Shown: positions 27,384 to 35,071 of the stretch, piece by piece
How the letters are laid out: every line of letters starts with the position of its first letter
How positions within the stretch are numbered: position 1 is the stretch's first letter
Assembly (NCBI RefSeq): GCF_000373905.1
Contig: NZ_KB892705.1
Coordinates: 806,001-870,000 of the forward strand
Origin: Mycobacterium sp. 155
GTDB lineage: Bacteria > Actinomycetota > Actinomycetes > Mycobacteriales > Mycobacteriaceae
Reading direction: 5' to 3'
DNA: 64,000 bases
Made by a program: the position numbers and the translations under genes
The notes under the pieces: model-generated
Told to the model about the DNA's origin: nothing
The model's database searches: none
What the model saw: the letters and a program-made list of their open reading frames with translations, nothing else

Positions 27384-27542
27384 GTGCAGCAATGGGGTGG
27401 CGAAGTCAGCGAAGAGCAACTCGAGCCAGAAGATCTGCTGATTCGCGAGTGCGTGATGGGGCTCATCGAAGATGGCCGTTGCGACGCCAATGTCGCGGTG
27501 ACTGTCGTACGCGAGTTAGTCACCGGGTTGAAGAGCCTGTAG
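27384..27542 (+). CDS. small acidic hypothetical protein (52 aa)
   Basis: GTG 27384 opens a 53-codon frame encoding VQQWGGEVSEEQLEPEDLLI and then a helical segment ending LVTGLKSL. The acidic, helical composition looks like a real protein rather than a chance frame, but no RBS is obvious and no family is recognised. Confidence 0.3.
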   Translation: MQQWGGEVSEEQLEPEDLLIRECVMGLIEDGRCDANVAVTVVRELVTGLKSL

Positions 27543-27651
27543 CCCACGTCTCCGCAGGGGCGCGTTGCGACAAGTGACGTCATCTCTGGTCGATACGGCC
27601 CGCTTAGCGTGGTGCGTCTTAATTGACGGGGTGTACAGCTAGGTTGGCCGC

Positions 27652-28320
27652 ATGCCTAACCACGTTTGTTGGCTTTGTAAATCCAACACAGGACACACGC
27701 TGAGTGAGGGACCGACCATCTTGGGCCCGGAGGCGGTGCGCCTCGACGTATACAGCGAGGAGCATCCGGTCTGCGCCAGTATGACCTGCTCTATGTGTGG
27801 AGGCCAGTCCATTGCCATTGGGCGTACCGACGAACGGGGAGCACGGGGCATCGCCGGGTACTTTGAGAGCGCTCGCGGTAAGGACCTTCTGTGGCGTCCA
27901 TCGGCCACCGATACAAAGGACTACCCCCACGTCCCTGTGCACATTGGGGAGGCCGCCACTGAGGCCTACGAGTGCCACAGCAGTGAGCACTACCGGGGAG
28001 CAATCATGCTCGCGCGGGCAGTGATCGAAGCGACCGCCAAGAACAAGGGCATCACGTCCGGCACCCTCTTCAGCAAGATCGAATCTCTCGCCAGCGCAGG
28101 GCTCATACGCGGGGTGATCAAGGACGCAGCGCATGGAGTGCGTGAATTGGGCAACGAGATGGCACATGGAGACTTCGTGGACCCCATCACGGCAGAGGAA
28201 TCCGAACTCGTCATACAACTCATGGGGGAAATCTTGAACGACGTCTATCAATCACCTGCGGTGATAGCGCAGGCTCAACAGGCGGCGCAGACCCGTCAAC
28301 AAGGCGGCGGTCAGCAGTAA
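27652..28320 (+). CDS. DUF4145-domain protein
   Basis: The product is 222 residues. The N-terminus has two Cys pairs (CWLC, CSMCGG) that could bind zinc. The C-terminal domain has YRGAIMLARAVIEATAKNKG and then GVRELGNEMAHGDF, the R-x-x-x-N-x-x-A-H-G signature of DUF4145, a HEPN-related fold frequent in defence islands. A Gln-rich tail ends the protein. Expected RNase-type or adaptor function is unproven. It follows the Vsr/HTH block and precedes the IS3-type element. Confidence 0.8.
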   Translation: MPNHVCWLCKSNTGHTLSEGPTILGPEAVRLDVYSEEHPVCASMTCSMCGGQSIAIGRTDERGARGIAGYFESARGKDLLWRPSATDTKDYPHVPVHIGEAATEAYECHSSEHYRGAIMLARAVIEATAKNKGITSGTLFSKIESLASAGLIRGVIKDAAHGVRELGNEMAHGDFVDPITAEESELVIQLMGEILNDVYQSPAVIAQAQQAAQTRQQGGGQQ

Positions 28321-28416
28321 CCTTGAACGGCTTGAATTTTGGTCGGTTGTCTTGTGGTTCTTTCGCCGGTCTCCGGCGGACCAAGGCGACGAGCCCTCGA
28401 AGATGGTGAACAGATG

Positions 28417-29709
28417 TGAGGTTCCCCAGAAAAAGTGGACACGGTTAGCTTGATTGCTGACGTACTCGGGTGGCGATCTCGAAGTCGATGGATGAGACCA
28501 TCCCGAGCGAGCTGTGTCGCCTATCATGGTTGTAGAATCTGATGTAATTGTCAAGTCCCGCAGTAAGATTCGCGTATGCGGTGAAGGCATGACGCTTGTA
28601 GTACTCGTGCTTGACCTTCGACCACAATGACTCGGCGCCCGCGTTGTCCCAGCAGACTCCGGTCGCGCCCATGGAGCGTAGCAAGCCATGCCGAGATCAG
28701 GCCTGGGCCATGTCATGGCTGGTGAATTGACTGCCCCGATCCGCGTGCAAAATCGTGCCAGCTACCGTGCCGCCACCGGTGAACACCGCGGCGTCAACGG
28801 CCGTCTCGACCAGCTCGGTGCGCATGTGATCGGCCAGCGACCAGCCCAATACTCGCCGGGAGTGTTCGTCACGGATCGCGCACAGGTAGGCATGCCCTTC
28901 GCCGCAGGTCAGGTACATGATGTCCGACGTCCAGACCGCGTCCGTGCGGCCCTGGTCGAAGTGGTGCCCGACCCGATCCGGCGGGAACACGCCGTCGGGT
29001 CGACCCGGTGGTCTTGACTTTGAACGTGCGTGGGCTGATGCCCTCGATGCCCATCTCGGTCATGACCGCCGCGACGGTGTTCTCTGACACCCGCATGCCT
29101 TCGGCGTGCAGGTCCGCGGTGACCCTTACGTGCGCTGGGATGCCTGCCAGTGCGCCAGGATCCTCACCTGCAGATCCCGGCGCCACTGTTGACGCGGCGA
29201 CAGTTCGGTGCGGCGTCGCCGCCTCGCCCAGGCGTAAAAGCCGGACCGAGAAACATCGAGCAGCGCAACGAGGTTCGATACATCGTGATCGGCGCACTCT
29301 GCCGCGATGAGTTCGAACCGACTCACCTGTGTTGCTGTGCCGCAAAGTACGCCGATACTTTTTTCAGGAACGCGATATATCACGATCCTTCTCGGCGATC
29401 TCCGCGCGCAACCGGATCAACTCGGCACGCTCGACCGCGGTCAGGTCCCCATCCGGTGGCACCCGACGCGCATCGGTGGCCGCCCTTCCCGGATCCGTTC
29501 AGCGGCAACCCATTTACGCAACAGGTTCTCATGAACATTGAGCTCCCGACCGACCTCGGCGACCGGACGGCCACCATCGATCACCCGCCGAGCGGCCTCT
29601 ACTTTGAACTCCGCCGTAAACGACCGACGAGTCCGGGACATACCCACATCCTCCCAGCAGAACCCATGGCCCCGCTATCTCGGGTGTCCACTGAAACTGG
29701 GGAGGCTCA
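28417..29709 (-). mobile_element. IS3-family insertion sequence with terminal inverted repeats, degenerate
   Basis: Inverted ends are visible: the left end starts TGAGGTTCCCCAG...GTGGACAC at 28417, and the complement of the right end starts TGAGCCTCCCCAG...GTGGACAC at 29709. Between them is a broken orfA/orfB pair on the minus strand. The 1293-bp length suits IS3 elements. I see no flanking target duplication. Confidence 0.75.
28445..29647 (-). pseudogene. IS3-family transposase (orfA and orfB) with stops and frameshifts
   Basis: OrfA (from 29647) has RRSFTAEFKVEAARRVIDGG and ELNVHENLLRKWVAAE, a HTH_21/Tnp_1 start. OrfB fragments follow: [20 protein letters not shown], then [20 protein letters not shown] in another frame, then [20 protein letters not shown] with the first catalytic Asp and LHADRGSQFTSHDMAQA. 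After an in-frame TGA at 28694-28696 comes MGATGVCWDNAGAESLWSKV with the catalytic Glu. At least two nonsense codons and two shifts exist, beyond any programmed frameshift, so the element cannot move by itself. Confidence 0.85.
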
Positions 29710-29830
29710 GACTACATCCGCGAGGACGACACCGCCGCGCCCAACTTCACGCGGCCCGTAGCCGAGCGCGCGAGAACAGTAGTGCCCCTAGAACACGGAC
29801 GCAGTGCTACAGCGTAGCTTTCGTATACAC

Positions 29831-30685
29831 CTAGGCCGCGAGATGCAGGTCGTTCTTGACCCAGTCGGCCACCGCTTTGGTGACGGTTTCTGGCTTGTCG
29901 AGATCTACTGCCTTGTAAATCATGCCGACAAGATCAGTCGGCATCGACTGAATCGAAGTGTCCTTTAGTAGTAGACACCTGCGACCGGTGATCACCATGC
30001 CGCCGACTTCAATCGTGAGGTTGTAGTTCAAGCCGCGCCCACGCCTGTCCTCAAATATGGCGATTCCATAGCGACTTGCCCACATGTGCGCGGCGACGTT
30101 GGTCCAAAGGTCATCGGACATAGCGCGATCGGAGGCCAGGTGGAAGCTGAGGCCGTGCCTTTCAAGTTCAGTTCGTGCGGCCGAGAGCGCCGTATCGACA
30201 GGGTCGTCGCCGGAATCGTCGGGGAATCGCGTCATACCGAATACGTTGAGGTCGAACGGGTACGTTTCGGTAAAGCGCGTAACCGGTGCGACGATTGCAG
30301 GTGGCGCAAGGGTAGGCGGCACCAGCGTGTGCATCACGGCACCGAGCAGCGCGCCACCGTAGCTCTGCGTCTCGGCCAACAGTTCATGCAGTTCCGACTC
30401 GGTTACAACGCTATTGGAGTGATGGCGGCCGAGCGGAGTAATCCGCCAGAGCCCTTGTGCGCTGCCTTTTGCGATGTAGCCTGCCCGCGACAGCGTCGTG
30501 AACGCATTCCCGATTTTCGATGGTCCAGGCAGTCCGAGGTTCTCGAACATCGCTGCTACGTCGCGCGGACGGATGATTCCGCCGTTGCTACGTGCCTCAA
30601 CGATTCGAGCAAGGGCCAGGGTTTGATCTGAGATGCCTAGGAGCTGGACCCTAACAGCGACAGACTTGGTGTTCAGTCTAGTCAC
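29831..30685 (-). CDS. winged-helix plus TIR-like nucleotide-binding effector candidate
   Basis: The product is 284 residues. Residues about 15-85 form a winged-helix-like unit (ALARIVEARSNGGIIRPRDV, AFTTLSRAGYIAKGSAQGLW). The C-terminal domain (about 145-265) reads NVFGMTRFPDDS, then ALSAARTELERHGLSFHLAS, YGIAIFEDR, and LNYNLTIEVGGMVITGRRCL. The N-x-N-x-x-x-E-x-G block with the following hydrophobic strand and TDLVG is like TIR-like/deoxyribosyltransferase-type nucleotide-binding domains of bacterial immune effectors. Glu in this block would be catalytic. Its start overlaps the stop of the upstream gene, so the two form one unit. Family placement is by pattern only. Confidence 0.5.
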   Translation of the reverse strand: MTRLNTKSVAVRVQLLGISDQTLALARIVEARSNGGIIRPRDVAAMFENLGLPGPSKIGNAFTTLSRAGYIAKGSAQGLWRITPLGRHHSNSVVTESELHELLAETQSYGGALLGAVMHTLVPPTLAPPAIVAPVTRFTETYPFDLNVFGMTRFPDDSGDDPVDTALSAARTELERHGLSFHLASDRAMSDDLWTNVAAHMWASRYGIAIFEDRRGRGLNYNLTIEVGGMVITGRRCLLLKDTSIQSMPTDLVGMIYKAVDLDKPETVTKAVADWVKNDLHLAA

Positions 30686-31368
30686 TCGTCGACATCCAGA
30701 TCCTGAAAGCCATTGTCAGCGGTACTGGAGTCTCCGCTGTCAGTCTTTGACGTTGTTTTCCGCCGTCGCGGTGGCGCTGCCCTACGAGTTGATTTGTCGA
30801 ATTTGGAAGCAATCGCGGTTTTGCCGGTCTTCGTGACGAAGTACTGACCCTTCTCGTTTGGGTCCTCTGCGATCCAACGCTGTGTGATCGCGTCATTGAA
30901 GTCGCGAGAGTAGTTGCCGGGCTGAGCCTCACCTGCCGGTCTGAACTGGCTCTTCACTTCTTCCCTGGTAAATGAGGATTGTCCTAACCTCAGTTCGAGA
31001 AAGTTGCCGATCGCAGTGATCTTGGCGGAGAACTGGGTGGCGCCGCACTCGTCGATGTACTCGCCGATCGTTGTATGAGGGTCTAGACCTTCGCTTGCCG
31101 CTGCGTCGTAGCCCGCTTTGCGCTGTGTCTCTACTGAAGGGGCTGCCACCGTAGATTGTGGGACGTAGGTTGTGGCTCCAGCAGCCGCGGGTGCGGCTGC
31201 CCCACCACCGAGTACGGTCGCAATCACGTGTAGGGCGGTGACCTGATCGACCGTCCTCGTCAGCTCGACTCCGGTGCCTTTCACAGATATCTGGAACAGG
31301 TCGGGCTGAATGTCGTCGATCTCGACAGGGTCTGCAGATGGTGGGATCTTTGTATATTCTTCCGACAT
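30682..31368 (-). CDS. winged-helix-like partner protein of TIR-like gene
   Basis: The product is 228 residues starting at ATG 31368. Residues 1-70 form an acidic segment and an Ala/Gly linker. The middle (about 95-185) is a folded domain: HTTIGEYIDECGATQFSAKI, FTREEVKSQF, then FNDAITQRWIAEDPNEKGQY and FVTKTGKTAI, which resembles a winged helix (helix-helix-wing). A basic RRAAPPRRRKTTSK tract and an acidic end follow. It is the first gene of a two-gene operon with the TIR-like protein. Plausible roles are sensor, regulator or DNA-binding partner; none is proved. Confidence 0.5.
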   Translation of the reverse strand: MSEEYTKIPPSADPVEIDDIQPDLFQISVKGTGVELTRTVDQVTALHVIATVLGGGAAAPAAAGATTYVPQSTVAAPSVETQRKAGYDAAASEGLDPHTTIGEYIDECGATQFSAKITAIGNFLELRLGQSSFTREEVKSQFRPAGEAQPGNYSRDFNDAITQRWIAEDPNEKGQYFVTKTGKTAIASKFDKSTRRAAPPRRRKTTSKTDSGDSSTADNGFQDLDVDE

Positions 31369-31382
31369 GTAGCCCTCCGTGT

Positions 31383-31404
31383 GTAGTTCGTACTACGAAA
31401 CTAC
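31383..31404. promoter_or_regulatory. inverted-repeat operator candidate
   Basis: GTAGTTCGTA faces TACGAAACTAC across 31383-31404, an imperfect palindrome lying 15 bases before the ATG of the winged-helix gene. It suits an operator for autoregulation of the two-gene module. Confidence 0.45.
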
Positions 31405-31710
31405 ATGAGATCCTACGCGATTCCGAGCATGTATCGACGTAGTGCAATGCGACGTATGTCGTGACGTGTCGCGGATTCAGACGCCCCCTGGGGGCGGCGC
31501 GTGGTGCGCCGGTCTTCGGCTAGGCCCCGGAAAGGTGCTGCGCGTCGACACTGCGTCAACACCTGGGGCGAAATTCTCTGACATGCGGCGTTGCCAGTGC
31601 GTACTGTGTTTGGCCTGGTTCCTAATATCGCGAGTAGGAAGACATGGGGTTTTGCGGCAAAACTGGATCGCTGGCGGATTCAATCGGGTTCGCTACGACG
31701 CTAGACCTAC
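31405..31710. other. stretch without recognisable gene before the tRNA fragment
   Basis: A plus-strand frame at 31442-31720 exists, but it has no RBS, an unusual Cys/Arg composition and runs into the tRNA fragment. No repeat or integrase is seen. It is likely the non-coding end of the island. Confidence 0.4.
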
Positions 31711-31755
31711 GGACTCATAATCCATTGGTCGCGGGTTCGAGCCCCGCCCGCCCCA
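31711..31755 (+). other. 3' half of tRNA with CAT anticodon, candidate attachment site
   Basis: The piece begins in the anticodon stem (GGA, loop CTCATAA, anticodon CAT at 31716-31718, then TCC), followed by a variable loop, T stem GCGGG (31731-31735), loop TTCGAGC, CCCGC (31743-31747), the acceptor strand CCGCCCC and discriminator A at 31755. No 5' acceptor strand (expected GGGGCGG) and no D arm precede it. Such a 3' half is the usual core copy left where an element inserted into a tRNA gene. Since the tRNA reads on the plus strand, the inserted DNA should lie to the left. Confidence 0.7.
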
Positions 31756-31756
31756 C

Positions 31757-32073
31757 TCGACAGCCTGTATTACCTCGGGTGATGCTTGACGTTTCGTCTT
31801 CGGGTGATGGGCGACAGCGTTTCGGCTGATGGTCTATACCTGCGTCGGTTGATCCTTGACACTCCTTCGATTAGGGATTTGCGATTTTGGGTGCCGACGA
31901 GTTCCGGACGATTACTTGTTTACGCTGGTAGACAAGGGTTTTCGCGTCCTAGTGATGCCGTCTCAGACCGACCGAATCCGGACGGATTTTTGGTCATAAT
32001 CGCCGAATAAACGGCAACGCGATTCGAGGGGTTTTGAACCGCATATGGTTTAGCGCCTTTGCCCATCTGCAGG
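31757..32073. other. non-coding stretch right of the att site
   Basis: No ORF with support, no complete tRNA. The sequence is AT-richer than the genes to the right. It ends in the operator pair of the MNT gene. Confidence 0.4.
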
Positions 32074-32109
32074 CCCGTACTATAGTACGGGTAGATCAAC
32101 TATAGTTGG
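32074..32109. promoter_or_regulatory. two palindromes with shared ACTATAGT core
   Basis: CCCGTACTATAGTACGGG (32074-32091) is a perfect 18-bp palindrome and CAACTATAGTTG (32097-32108) a perfect 12-bp palindrome. Both centre on ACTATAGT and their centres are 20 bp apart, two helical turns. They lie just before the RBS of the nucleotidyltransferase gene, so they are likely operators bound by its winged-helix domain and may overlap the promoter. Confidence 0.65.
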
Positions 32110-32129
32110 ATATCCAGGGGAGGTGCGCC

Positions 32130-32762
32130 GTGGAACTGAACCGTCCGTTCGCGACGGTCACCCCAACTCTGGATGGTGATGTTTTGGCAGTGCTGGCGGC
32201 GAACGATGCCACGTTCACGACCGGTCAGATTCACCGGGTGCTGAATTCCTACTCCGAGGAAGGCATTCGGAAGGTTCTTGCCAGACTCGTCTCGCAGGGC
32301 GTTGTGCTCTCAGAACGCATCGGCAATGCGTTTGCCTACCGGTTGAACGCAGCACACCTCGCGGCAAAGCCGATCCTGGAGTTGGCGAAACTCTTCGATA
32401 CGTTTCTCAAGCGGCTCGAAGATGAACTCGGCGGGTGGCAGTACCCACCGGTGTACGCCGCGGTGTTTGGCTCAGCTGCGCGCGGCACGATGACGCCGGA
32501 AAGCGACGTGGACCTGTTTCTGGTCAGTGCGGCTGGGACGCCTGATGCCGTTTGGGCGCGGCAGGTGAATGAGCTTGCCTCGGCTGCCACGGCCTGGACG
32601 GGTAATGACGCACGTGTTGTGGAGTACACCGAGGTCGAGGTCAGGAGCGCGAGAACCGAACCGATGGTGCAAGAGGTCCTGGAGCATGGGCTCACCGTGG
32701 CCGGGTCGCGCGCGTGGCTTCTCAAGCAAGCGAAACCCGGCCGCACGGGAAAGGGGGGGTGA
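32130..32762 (+). CDS. winged-helix/MNT nucleotidyltransferase, MntA-like antitoxin
   Basis: The product is 210 residues from GTG 32130, with GGGGAGG just upstream; a TTG at 32106 is in frame but lies in the operator. Residues 15-75 form a winged helix (TTGQIHRVLNSYSEEGIRKV, ARLVSQGVVLSERIGNAFAY). The MNT domain has AAVFGSAARGTMTPESDVDL, the G-S-x-A-R-G...S-D-x-D-L motif of minimal nucleotidyltransferases, with a later acidic strand (ARVVEYTEVEV). In HEPN/MNT systems this enzyme modifies and neutralises the HEPN RNase encoded next, here starting 3 bases downstream. Autoregulation through the two upstream palindromes is likely. Confidence 0.8.
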   Translation: MELNRPFATVTPTLDGDVLAVLAANDATFTTGQIHRVLNSYSEEGIRKVLARLVSQGVVLSERIGNAFAYRLNAAHLAAKPILELAKLFDTFLKRLEDELGGWQYPPVYAAVFGSAARGTMTPESDVDLFLVSAAGTPDAVWARQVNELASAATAWTGNDARVVEYTEVEVRSARTEPMVQEVLEHGLTVAGSRAWLLKQAKPGRTGKGG

Positions 32763-32765
32763 TGG

Positions 32766-33239
32766 ATGAGTGAACGCACACGGCCCAGCACCGAGACGAT
32801 CCGACGCGGCCAGCTCAAAAAGGCAGTCGAGTTCCTCGACGGTGCGGTTCTCATCGAGGACGAGATGCCGGATGCCGCTGTCTCCCTGTCGGTCAACGCG
32901 GGCGTCGCAGCTGCCGATGTCATATGTGGTGTGCGCCTTGGCATATACGCCGCCGGTGAGAATCACAACGAGGCCGTTACTTTACTCGCCAAAGCCGACG
33001 CGCGTGGGCGGTGGCCAGCGCTGACACCCAGTCGAGCTGGCTGGCGTCGGCGACCTGTGTCTGAAAGGCGAGCATGCCCTGCAACGCATTTTCATAGGCT
33101 TCCAACGCCACTCGCCCAGCGCTCTTGGACGACTCGATCAGCCGCTCATTCATCTCCCGGATACGGCTTACTGCTTCCGCGACGGCTGCGGGATCGTACT
33201 GGGGAAGAGAGCCAAACGATGTGGAACTGTCGGTCATAG
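32766..33239 (+). pseudogene. HEPN-type toxin partner, 3'-truncated
   Basis: The first 80 residues (RRGQLKKAVEFLDGAVLIED, DAAVSLSVNAGVAAADVICG, AAGENHNEAVTLLAKAD) match the N-terminal helices of HEPN proteins paired with MNT genes. After about 33000 the frame becomes Arg/Pro-rich and is merely the complement of the phasin-like gene, so the rest of the domain, including the expected R-x-x-x-x-H RNase motif, is lost. The toxin should be inactive, leaving the antitoxin gene alone. The join is discussed with the neighbouring fragment. Confidence 0.6.
32977..33237 (-). CDS. phasin-like protein, probably 3'-truncated
   Basis: The product is 86 residues from ATG 33237 with a strong AAGGAG ribosome binding site (the frame extends upstream, but this start is decisive). 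VAEAVSRIREMNERLIESSK and ENALQGMLAFQTQVADASQL form an amphipathic helix like phasins or granule-associated proteins. After WVSALATAHA, where the family continues for further helices, the frame ends abruptly in RRLWRVK within the HEPN remnant. So the 3' end seems replaced by deletion. Whether the shortened protein works is unknown. Confidence 0.5.
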   Translation of the reverse strand: MTDSSTSFGSLPQYDPAAVAEAVSRIREMNERLIESSKSAGRVALEAYENALQGMLAFQTQVADASQLDWVSALATAHARRLWRVK

Positions 33240-33263
33240 GGTTCTCCTTTTCGGTGTGTAGAA

Positions 33264-33872
33264 ATGCGGGAATCTGCATGTGCACCAGTGACTCTGATTA
33301 CGGCACCTTACTTGAGAGATTCGCGGGTCTTCTCTGGGCTAGGCGAGCAGGTCGACGTTGTCAGTTCCGGTCGCGGGGCATATTGCGGTGACGCACTCGG
33401 CAGCGCAGAACTCATGCGGTGCACCGTCTGCGAGTCCTATCGATACCTGCCCGACGAACTTCCCCTTGTGTCGCGCGTGCGCGAGAACGAGCTCGGAAGG
33501 GAACGACTGCCCGTTGTGCGCACGGTCGACGCACCAGAGCAATTGCCGTGGGTGGCCGGCGCCTCGCATATGCCCAGTCGTCGTTTGCTCGAACACTGGG
33601 CAGCATCGACGGGCTCCCTGCTCGACATCCGGTATGAGGTCGAAGGACCACAGGGTGTACTGGCACTGGCGGCGCACGGACTGTGCCAGGGAATAGTCCC
33701 GATCTCGATCGTCCACTCGCACTCAGGGCCGGCGGTTGCCACGGAGGATCTGAAGATTTCTGGAGTCCCGCCCCACCGGACAGTCGTAGCGTTGACACGC
33801 CAACGCTACGAGCACCCTCTTTCCACCGCTATCTGTAGTGAGATAGCCAGGATCCTGGCCGCTTTCGGCTGA
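33264..33872 (+). pseudogene. LysR-type effector-domain fragment
   Basis: The frame lacks any HTH. Its second half, DIRYEVEGPQGVLALAAHGL then CQGIVPISIV and PPHRTVVALTRQRYEHPLST, resembles the C-terminal lobe of LysR substrate-binding domains (V-A-x-G-x-G-I-x-x-x-P followed by R-x-V-x-L). The first part reads DELPLVSRVRENELGRERLP, then DAPEQLPWVAGA, also LysR-like. A full regulator would have about 300 residues; here the N-terminal 90 or so are missing. No RBS supports the start. Likely a remnant beside the truncated phasin gene. Confidence 0.45.
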
Positions 33873-34038
33873 ACCGATCCCCAGGGTGATGTTGTTTCGG
33901 TAACGGTTTCGAAAAGTCTTCAAACACAGCGCGAGATGTCCCGCGGCGAAGACAATCTAATTGTTCTCCTGGATTTGTCCAGGGTAGGCAAAGATCACCG
34001 CGACTCAGATGTGCTGGCGCAGAAATAGGGGATGACAG

Positions 34039-34749
34039 ATGCGCATTGTGGCAACCGCGATCACCATCACGGCGGCTTGCATCTTCGCGGCGGGCTGCGG
34101 CCAATCAACCGAACAATCGGCCGAGACGACACCGACCACGCCGATGATCACGTCGTTTGCCCCGCTGCCGCTCACCCAAAAAATATTGCCCAGCCTGCTG
34201 CTGTCGCCCGAAGAAATCAACGCGGCGATGGCGGCAGGGGAGATGGTTGTCACGGCCACTAATACCGAAATGTCTGACGACAGCTCGACTATGGAGCCGC
34301 GAGACTGCCTCGCTGTCGATGGTGCGGTGCAGGCGCCCGTCTATGCCGACAGTGGTTTCACCGACGAGCTTGATGTGACCCTGCGAGAGCCTGACACCTT
34401 CGTCCATTACGCCCATCAGGCGGTGGTTCTCTTCGGCAGCGCCGACCAAGCCAAGGCGTTCTACGACACCTCGGCACAACAGTGGCCGGCTTGCACGCAT
34501 TACACCCACACGCAGTCCGGCACGGAGTGGGACGTGGCGCCCATTTCCGACAAAGACGGCATGCTGAGCACCATCGCCACCCAGTCGAATGCTCAAGCCG
34601 GCGGTTGGGCCTGTGGCCGGGCTCTTACCGCGAACAACAACGTTGTCGTCGACGTCAATACCTGCAGCGCCAATCCCGCGGACTCCGCGGTCAAGATCGC
34701 CCAGCAGATAGCCGCACGGGTCGCCAAGCCGCCATGGCAAAAACCGTAG
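34039..34749 (+). CDS. lipoprotein with PknH-like extracellular sensor domain
   Basis: The product is 236 residues. The signal peptide ends in lipobox FAAGC (Cys20), so it should be anchored in the outer leaflet of the plasma membrane. The mature domain matches the PknH_C-like sensor fold: LLSPEEINAAMAAGEMVVTA, then DCLAVDGAVQAPVYADSGF, VVLFGSADQAKAFYD and QAGGWACGRALTANNNVVVD. Two Cys pairs probably form disulfides, as in LppH/LpqQ proteins. No kinase is fused or adjacent. It is the first clearly core mycobacterial gene right of the island. Confidence 0.85.
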   Translation: MRIVATAITITAACIFAAGCGQSTEQSAETTPTTPMITSFAPLPLTQKILPSLLLSPEEINAAMAAGEMVVTATNTEMSDDSSTMEPRDCLAVDGAVQAPVYADSGFTDELDVTLREPDTFVHYAHQAVVLFGSADQAKAFYDTSAQQWPACTHYTHTQSGTEWDVAPISDKDGMLSTIATQSNAQAGGWACGRALTANNNVVVDVNTCSANPADSAVKIAQQIAARVAKPPWQKP

Positions 34750-34768
34750 ACCGGCGACCTGGCGTCGC

Positions 34769-34924
34769 TTAGAACCAGACTCTGCGCCCGCCCACCGGAC
34801 GCCCGACGGCGCCGAGGATCCACAGGATGACACCGATCACGACGAGGATGCCTCCGATGGTGTAGAGGATCGACAGTCCGGTGAAGTAGCCGATCAACAG
34901 AAGGATGATGCCGAGCACGATCAT
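34769..34924 (-). CDS. DUF6131-type small membrane protein (51 aa)
   Basis: A short frame starting at ATG 34924 encodes MIVLGIILLLIGYFTGLSIL, then TIGGILVVIGVILWILGAVG and a basic RPVGGRRVWF tail. Two TM helices with a short turn and a Gly/Arg C-terminus match the small DUF6131 proteins common in mycobacteria. Function unknown. It is convergent with the lipoprotein gene, 20 bases from its stop. Confidence 0.75.
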   Translation of the reverse strand: MIVLGIILLLIGYFTGLSILYTIGGILVVIGVILWILGAVGRPVGGRRVWF

Positions 34925-35071
34925 GGTCAGTCCGATCCTCTAGGTAGCAACGGAAAAGCTGTCGCGAAGAGGAATTGCCAGTTTCGTCAGTTCCAAACCT
35001 GTTGGGCGCAAGCAACGCTCGCAACGGTGTGTGGCCGGCAGTGGGACCGGTATGGAAGATGGGCGCGGCGA

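Noticed and set aside
31442..31720. Plus-strand 92-codon frame before the tRNA fragment
   Set aside because: No RBS, Cys/Arg-rich composition, and it runs into the tRNA piece.
31690..31756. Complete tRNA gene
   Set aside because: The 5' acceptor strand and D arm are missing, so only the 3' half is real.
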